From the NCBI RefSeq assembly GCF_001540865.1, contig NC_033641.1:7515473-7579472 (forward strand): a stretch of 64,000 nucleotides of DNA, in the 5' to 3' direction. Made by a program: the position numbers and the translations under genes. The notes under the pieces were generated by a model, which saw nothing but the letters and a program-made list of their open reading frames with translations, searched no databases and was not told the origin of the DNA. Positions within the stretch are counted from its first letter, which is position 1; each line of letters opens with the position of its first letter. Of the stretch, positions 58,201 to 64,000 are shown in pieces. The stretch is from Ananas comosus. Its lineage: Eukaryota > Streptophyta > Magnoliopsida > Poales > Bromeliaceae.

Positions 58201-61200
58201 AGCAGCCAGTAAATAAGGTTGGCTATTTGGAGTTCTTGCCACCTTTGTGTTTATATTCCTCTTCCGCGCCCCTTTATTTTCTAAATAATGACAAGCTTTA
58301 TTTGTTTCTTTTTGTCAAAGGCAAGAAGCAAGGGAGGAATGAATTTGTTATTCGCTTGCAACCATCAGAAGCCATGTATATGAAACTGACAGTAAGTGTA
58401 TAATTATTTAATTTATATTGCAAATTATAGATATCTCGATTCTTGATTACTCAAAATATCTCTTGATTCTCTGAAGCTGGTGTTGAGTTTATTTGTACAT
58501 ATATCCTATTGATTAAAGTAGGGCATCTAGGGTTAAACTTACTATAAGCAAAGATTGTGGAAAGAGAAGAGGACCGCACTTCATGTATTTTCTGTACTCA
58601 CAACACATTTGTTAGTATAAGCAGGGGTGAAGCCTCATAGGCCATGGATACCCTAACTTTAGGAAAATCTTTTTACTATGAGTTACCTTCACTGTAATCC
58701 AAGTGGTTTTTATACAAATTTCTTTCAATAGCTAGTACAATTGTGTGTACATGAGCAGTTAAATTTACTTTGCTTACTTTAGAATTTGAATAGAGATATA
58801 TAAAGGTGCACTTTGGGATACATCACACCTTTTCTGCATGTGTAAGAGAGAAAACTGAATACAAAACACTTATAGAATGACCTACAATGATTCTTGATTT
58901 CGAACTTGCGTCCTCTTACAATTCCAGTGCCAATGTCTTGCACTTCCTCTAAAATTCGTAATGTTTTCCCGCTTGTTAATCAGTCTGTTGGGTTAAGGAA
59001 GAATATAGTTCTTCAACACCTTCCTACAGTTATCATAACCAAAGACCTAGAGAAGTTCCACCCTCTTGCAAATACTATGCCTCCAAATACCTAAACCCTT
59101 CCCCAACAATGCTCTCTCATTGTCTCCCATCCAATCCTACCTTGGGTACTAAACTGTCCCTTTAATTTAGTTTCTTTTAAATGTTGCATTACCCACTAAA
59201 AGAAAAGGTGTATAATCCCATTTCAAAGCAACCTAAATGTCAACCATTTTCTAACTTGAAACTTGCAGGTCAAGAAACCTGGATTGGAAATGTCAACCAT
59301 ACAGAGTGAGCTAGATTTATCTTACGGGCTACGGTATCAAGATGTGGTAATTCCAGAAGCATATGAACGGTTGATATTGGATACGTACGTTCCTCTTACT
59401 AATCTCCCTTTCGGGTTGCGTCATCCGCTTTTTTGTTTTCTAATACAGCTTTATAATCTCGCGGTGTATTTCCGTAAAGTGTTTTCTAACAAATTAGACC
59501 TTTTTAGTTGAAAAACTTGCGCGTCTCTAGTAGATCTGTAAATTAAAGTTGAAAATATTCATCACTAAGTTTAGGTGAAAGGTGACATCTGTTTTAGGGC
59601 TTTGCAAAGCTTGTTTTTTCAGTGTGTGCGACCAAAATGTTGAGGCGGTTATACATCTCTTACACTGCTGGCCATGAAAATAACTTTTCCCATTTTATAT
59701 GAACTCTGCTATATGAAGATTGTTCAACTTCCGATCTACCAATTTCTTGATAATATTTTGTAGAGTTTCTTCAAACCACCTGAACTATTTGTTTATCTAA
59801 CGGCTTCAGATTTAATTGTATGGCCAGCTTGTAAAAGGGAACTCAATCTGAAAACATACAAAAACATAGGGCATGATCTCTTCTTAGTTTACATGTTGAT
59901 ATTTGTAATTTCAAGCGAGTGTGATTGTGCCATTTGCAACTTTTTCTTAAATGTAGTCTGTGAGAGTCATTATCGACGTCATGTCATTGTAATCCATATT
60001 TAAGTCCATACATTAGACAGCAACATCAGTATGACAATTTCTCAAATAAACTAATCCCATTTCGCTCATAGGTTAGGGATTAACATCTATATGACTAATT
60101 GCGTTACTCGATAGAAGTTCTGGGTCAAAATAGTTATATGCCTCAGAGTCTTGCTCGCAGGCAATTACTTGTGATGTTATCTCTATGATTAAGTTTCTAC
60201 TTGTTTGATATCCTTTCTCCACAGAATACGAGGCGACCAACAGCACTTCGTTCGCCGAGATGAACTGAAGGTTAGTGCCCTGCAAACCTTGAGAGATCTT
60301 ACTACCCCTCCAGAAGATGTAATTTATTGTATATACTTAGTAAAATCTATCTGCCATGATGACCCTCTTCTGACAAAGCACTAATTCAGTGCTTGTTTGT
60401 TCTAAGCGGGTTTTTCTTAAGCAAATTACACTGTTTCCAGAAGCACGAAGGTCACACTTCTACTTAATATTCAATGATCGAACATCATTCAACGATCCAC
60501 ATTATTAAACACGAAGGCCGTGTTTGGTAATGGGATAATTTCTGCAGGGTTAAATTTTTTTATTTCTAGAATATTGAGATATTCTAGGATAGAGAGGAAT
60601 GAAAGTAATTTTTTGTTTGGCAAAATTTTTACTTATTCTCTGCAATAGACAAAATGATGTTTGGTAACTTTCTTGAAAGAAGAGAAGAATAATTAGTAAA
60701 GTTGATTGAAATATTTTAAAATGCCAAGTTTGCCCTTATATATACAGTGAATTTTTTTCTTTGTATAATACATATACAATACTTGATAAATTTGAATATA
60801 ATTTTTTCAGATATAATTACAATACAAAAATTATAATTAAGAAANTGTTTGGTAACTTTCTTGAAAGAAGAGAAGAATAATATATGCAATAGTAACTAAT
60901 TTATTTAACTGCCAATAAATTTACATAGTTAAACAAAAATCCTAATATAAATTTACATAGTTAAACAAAAATCCTAATATAAATCTTAATACATTGGACT
61001 AACCAAATCTCTATATACTTGGCATTGGAAAAAGAGAAGAGATGAGAGCTTTGATAAGTGGGTAAAGTGGCGCGGTTTTCAAGGCAACCCAAAAAGAAGG
61101 CCATGCTGCCCCTCAGGTTCCAGGAATAAACCTTATTCCATGGTTGGGAAAGAATTAAATTAACGGGTTATTCCAGTGAAAATTGGAATAACCCGCTTTG

Positions 61201-61914
61201 ACCGGTATAAATTATTCCGGTACTTTTTTTTTTTTTCGTTTGGCAGAATAACGAGAATAAATTTGATTATTCTGTAGTTATTCCGTTACCAAACGGAGCC
61301 GCAGAGTATCTACTAATATATCTCGGAACTAAATTTCATGGTTCTCTAAGTCAGCTGCCTTGTAACCAAAACATATGAAAATTGACAATTTAACTACTGA
61401 TATGAGGCATTTGCTGTTTAATTGTGTATATAAGCATCCAAATAGTGGAGTTATTAGTAGAAAATACCTTTCACTACCCTGATCAAGGCCAACATCCTTT
61501 ACCGTAAGTTTTCTAACGCGATCCTCTACTTTTATAGATTGTCCCATATCCACCATTTATTTTGTGGCTGCTTGATGCATAGGAAAATAATTTTATGTTT
61601 AATGGTTTGAATCGTTGACTCCAATGTGCTTTGAAGATGAAGTGCAACCACCGAAGCCTTCATGCTTGTAAACTAGTTCTAGTCTGTTTTCATTTACTTC
61701 GCACATGGATTTATCTAACAACGCTTGTTCCGACTATGGTTCTCAGGCTGCTTGGGAGATCTTCACACCTTTGCTACATGACATCGATGACGGCAAGCTG
61801 AAGCCCCTTTCTTACAAGCCGGGTAGCCGAGGCCCAGCTGAGGCGGACGAACTGCTCTCCAAAGCTGGGTATGTGCAAACCCATGGCTATATTTGGATAC
61901 CGCCCACGCTATAA
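52289..61914 (+). CDS. G6PDH: Glucose-6-phosphate 1-dehydrogenase, cytosolic type, 15 exons
   Basis: Exons: 52289-52468, 52550-52635, 53365-53431, 53506-53692, 54423-54580, 54679-54747, 55160-55218, 55643-55679, 56681-56752, 56898-57045, 57376-57471, 58321-58391, 59269-59384, 60225-60270, 61747-61914. All introns are GT-AG and the frame stays open for 519 residues, close to the 515-516 of plant cytosolic isoforms. It oxidises glucose-6-phosphate with NADP+ in the first step of the oxidative pentose phosphate pathway, making NADPH. Visible motifs: the NADP-binding [10 protein letters not shown] (40-49), EKPFGKDL (185-192), the substrate site RIDHYLGK (213-220), the catalytic-His segment DIIQNHLLQ (His278), [10 protein letters not shown], and the C-terminal [10 protein letters not shown]. 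The 35-residue Ser/Arg-rich N-terminus is too short for a plastid transit peptide, hence a cytosolic location. Residue 174 is Tyr at the exon 4/5 join, where relatives have Ser. Confidence 0.97.
52703..53259 (+). mobile_element. Complete Cassandra-like TRIM in G6PDH intron 2
   Basis: LTRs at 52703-52919 and 53050-53259 (217 and 210 bp) both start TGTGACACCCCAAG and end TGATA. A primer-binding site TGGTATCGGAG is at 52923-52933 and a purine tract AAAGGGGAGAGCG just before 53050. Flanks GCGTG (52698-52702) and GCATG (53260-53264) differ by one transition. Each LTR keeps only the 3' 5S-like box (GTGATGGGTGACCCCC, then GGAAGT); the A box has been lost. It does not touch the splice sites. Confidence 0.85.
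57472..58320 (+). other. G6PDH intron 11
   Basis: An 849-bp intron. I see no repeat or coding signal in it. Confidence 0.6.
60516..61300. mobile_element. 785-bp Harbinger-like MITE in G6PDH intron 14, containing a scaffold N
   Basis: Ends GGCCGTGTTTGGTAATGGG and CCGTTACCAAACGGAGCC are inverted. The core is AT-rich, with GGAATAACCCG-type palindromes near the right end. The N at 60845 is followed by a 37-bp exact repeat of 60658-60694, so the interior is an uncertain join. The target duplication is unclear. Confidence 0.7.
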
Positions 61915-62500
61915 GAGCATTCGTTGATGAGTTTTTGGTACCTAATGTAAGTACCCAGATGAGAGTTTATTTGCCGTGTGCGGCACAAATCTTTGCATGA
62001 CTTGTTGTGCCGAGTGGCTTGACCTTTCTACTTCGAAAAGAATAAGTGCCTTGTTTTGTACCATGCCTATAATTTGCATCTATAGTAATAAGAACTCTAT
62101 TCCGAGAATCTAATTCCTGTCGAATGAGTTGCCTTTCTTGTTTGTCTTTTTGATTGATGCTTCCATGAAGCATCTGCAGTGAAAGATGATGTTTCCGTGA
62201 AGCATTTGCAGTGAAAGAGGCAATCTATTAGTATAAAATGATACTAGTGTAGGCAATCTATTAGTATCAGGGCGGGTAGATACTATTAAAGTGGAAATTT
62301 GTGAAGAATAAAATATCAGTTTAGTACCAAAAATAGTAAATATAGTCTATATTATTGGCAAATATTTTTTAAAAGATAAAACTGTAATGAAGAAGAATCA
62401 ATCGTTCCAACAAAACTATTCAACTTTGTTCAAGAGAAGTCGCATATCATGAAAATGGATAATTAAAATTATTTCTAGAACACAATAATCAAATAAAATA
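61915..62500 (+). other. G6PDH 3' untranslated and downstream region
   Basis: It includes a short duplication (GAAGCATCTGCAGTGAAAG / GAAGCATTTGCAGTGAAAG near 62167 and 62200) and a repeated GGCAATCTATTAGTAT. No further gene is seen. Confidence 0.45.
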
Positions 62501-63023
62501 GGGACAATTGGTTATATATCCCTGAAAAGTTTTCGACTTTATAATTTATCCCTCTTAGAAGGCTAATATTGAAAATACCGTTTTTACGTTCCAACCTATT
62601 TCAAATATACCTCTATAGAGTTAAATCATGTTAATAAACTGTTAGTAATAGCTGTTATCTATATGAAATTATTATTTTGTCATTTCAAATATATCTTCCA
62701 CCATCACCAAGTTTTCTTATTTGCCCTTAAGTTAGGGCATAAAAAGTATTTTGATTTTTGATCTTTTCAAATATACCATTCTACCATCACCAATATTTTT
62801 TATTTGCTCTTAAGTTAAGGGCAAAAGAGGCATTTTGATTTTTTTTTTTTTATCTCTAGTAGATATTTAACTCGTATTTAATCCAAGTTAATTTAACAGA
62901 TGATAACTGCAGGAGTATTTTGGAATAACGGAGAAACATATAAGGGGTATATTGGAAAGAAAAAAAAAGTATGGGTAAATAAGATATTTTCGAAGTTTTG
63001 AGGGCTATATAGACAATTATCCC
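62501..63023. mobile_element. 523-bp MULE-type MITE
   Basis: Ends GGGACAATTGGTTATATATC and TATATAGACAATTATCCC are inverted, with 9-bp flanks AATAAAATA and AATCAAATC (seven of nine). It shares internal motifs with the nested pair at 45847-46846 (TCTTAGAAGG(C/T)TAATATT). Confidence 0.7.
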
Positions 63024-63109
63024 AATCAAATCATATAGCAATTGATATGACTAAAGAAAAATTCACAATAATATGTAAGACAATTTACAAATATTATGTA
63101 TCAATATCA

Positions 63110-63765
63110 CTTTTAATCAATAAATTGACTCTGAATATGAAACACAACAAAGGTTTTCGAATTTGCTAATTTCGATCCATCATCACAATAAACGATCCTT
63201 CCATTGTTGGAGGAAATGATGTGAAACCATACATCCCTCAAGATATCCATCGAGGTCTCAAAGTGCGTGATGTTGAAAGCAATAGAAAAGGAGCCTAGGG
63301 CTTCGAAAGTCTTGTTGCCTGAAATTTAAAAATTTTGTACTATCATTTCTTTTGACTACAAAAGATTCTCTAAATACTTCAACAAAACTTTTGTTAAAAT
63401 TTAATAATTAATTTTTTTTTTCTTACGGATAGTATCAAAGCTTCCTCTTCTTCGTATACTATTTAATAGGAGTGTAGGGCTCATTCGCTGCAACTTCCAT
63501 CTTCATGCTTGGCTCATTCGGAAACTCGACTATGAAATTAAACTCTTCATCACCCAACTTCAAGGGTATATTGTGACATCATGAGATCTTTTACGTGTAG
63601 CGTCAAGGAAGAAGACCCTGTTGTGTAGGATTTCAAGCTCGTCCTCATCCTTATTCCGAACATTGGATCCAATTAGCACGGAGAGGTCGCGATAGTAGAG
63701 GTGACGGAGAGAAGAAGTGCGGCGGTGGGGGATGGAAGGAGATGGAGAAGGGGGCAACACGTAGG
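63110..63765 (-). pseudogene. Candidate minus-strand gene or pseudogene of unknown identity
   Basis: On the minus strand an ATG at 63760 opens a frame with RHLYYRDLSVLIGSN and LEILHNRVFFLDATRKR. It meets a stop near 63560, but a shifted frame continues plausibly as LKLGDEEFNFIVEFPNEPS to about 63480. A GTAAGA donor near 63427 and a TTTCAG acceptor near 63320 would join a second exon reading ALGSFSIAFNITHFETSMDI, then DVWFHIISSNNGRIVYCDDG, ending near 63116. The parts look like real protein sequence, but I do not recognise the family. The apparent frameshift points to a pseudogene or a sequence error. The upstream part may continue beyond the window. It converges on G6PDH. Confidence 0.4.
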
Positions 63766-64000
63766 GGTGGGATACGAAGGGGATCAGCGGGTTTCGTAGA
63801 CGTGACAGTTATGGAAAAGAAAGTAAAGGATACGGAGAGGGAAAAGATGGGAGACGAAAATGTGAAAAAAAGCGATGAAAAAAAAAAAAACTCATAGGCC
63901 GTAGCAAATCTACATAGACCCTAGTAAATCTAAGGAGAAGAAAATAAAAAATAAAAAACAAAGTAGGCCCCACTTCGCCCCAAATTTAGGAAGACGGAGG

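Overview
This is nuclear DNA from a flowering plant. Two ordinary plant housekeeping genes with many GT-AG introns are set in AT-rich DNA crowded with plant-type transposable elements (LTR elements, tRNA-derived SINEs, Harbinger-, hAT- and Mutator-type MITEs, a Pack-MULE). The species cannot be fixed from the sequence. Four single N characters show it is a scaffold.

Genes. PUX1 (7820-18655, +) encodes a 235-residue UBX-domain adaptor of the CDC48 ATPase in seven exons. A cytosolic-type glucose-6-phosphate 1-dehydrogenase (52289-61914, +) encodes 519 residues in fifteen exons, probably with an extra 5' leader exon near 50.6 kb. The exon joins were worked out by hand and keep one open frame throughout in both. 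A weaker minus-strand gene or pseudogene of unknown identity lies at 63.1-63.8 kb. The two main genes have no obvious functional link.

Layout. 1-3 kb: a 5S-rRNA-bearing LTR end, a truncated long LTR and a decayed Ty1/copia pol. 3-7.8 kb: MITEs, a SINE, and a hAT MITE ending about 200 bp before the PUX1 start codon. 7.8-18.7 kb: PUX1; its 5-kb last intron holds a Harbinger-type MITE, a 3.06-kb LTR element with gag but no reverse transcriptase, and a palindromic Cassandra-like TRIM. 19-37 kb: no gene; two solo LTRs of one family in opposite orientations with 5-bp target duplications, two SINE copies, several MITEs, a CACTA-type end, and two of the N-joined duplications. 37.6-40.2 kb: a 2.66-kb Pack-MULE with a perfect 9-bp target duplication, carrying pieces of at least three host genes (PPR, CSC1/OSCA-like, UDP-glucuronate 4-epimerase). 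40.5-50.5 kb: more MITEs, several nested. 50.5-61.9 kb: G6PDH, with a Cassandra-like TRIM in intron 2 and a MITE in intron 14. 62-64 kb: a MULE-type MITE and the minus-strand candidate gene.

I found no new cellular system. The most informative signals are the chimeric Pack-MULE, the 5S-promoter LTRs and their foldback relative, the datable nested insertions, and duplicated sequence beside all four Ns, which suggests unmerged haplotypes or overlapping contig ends.
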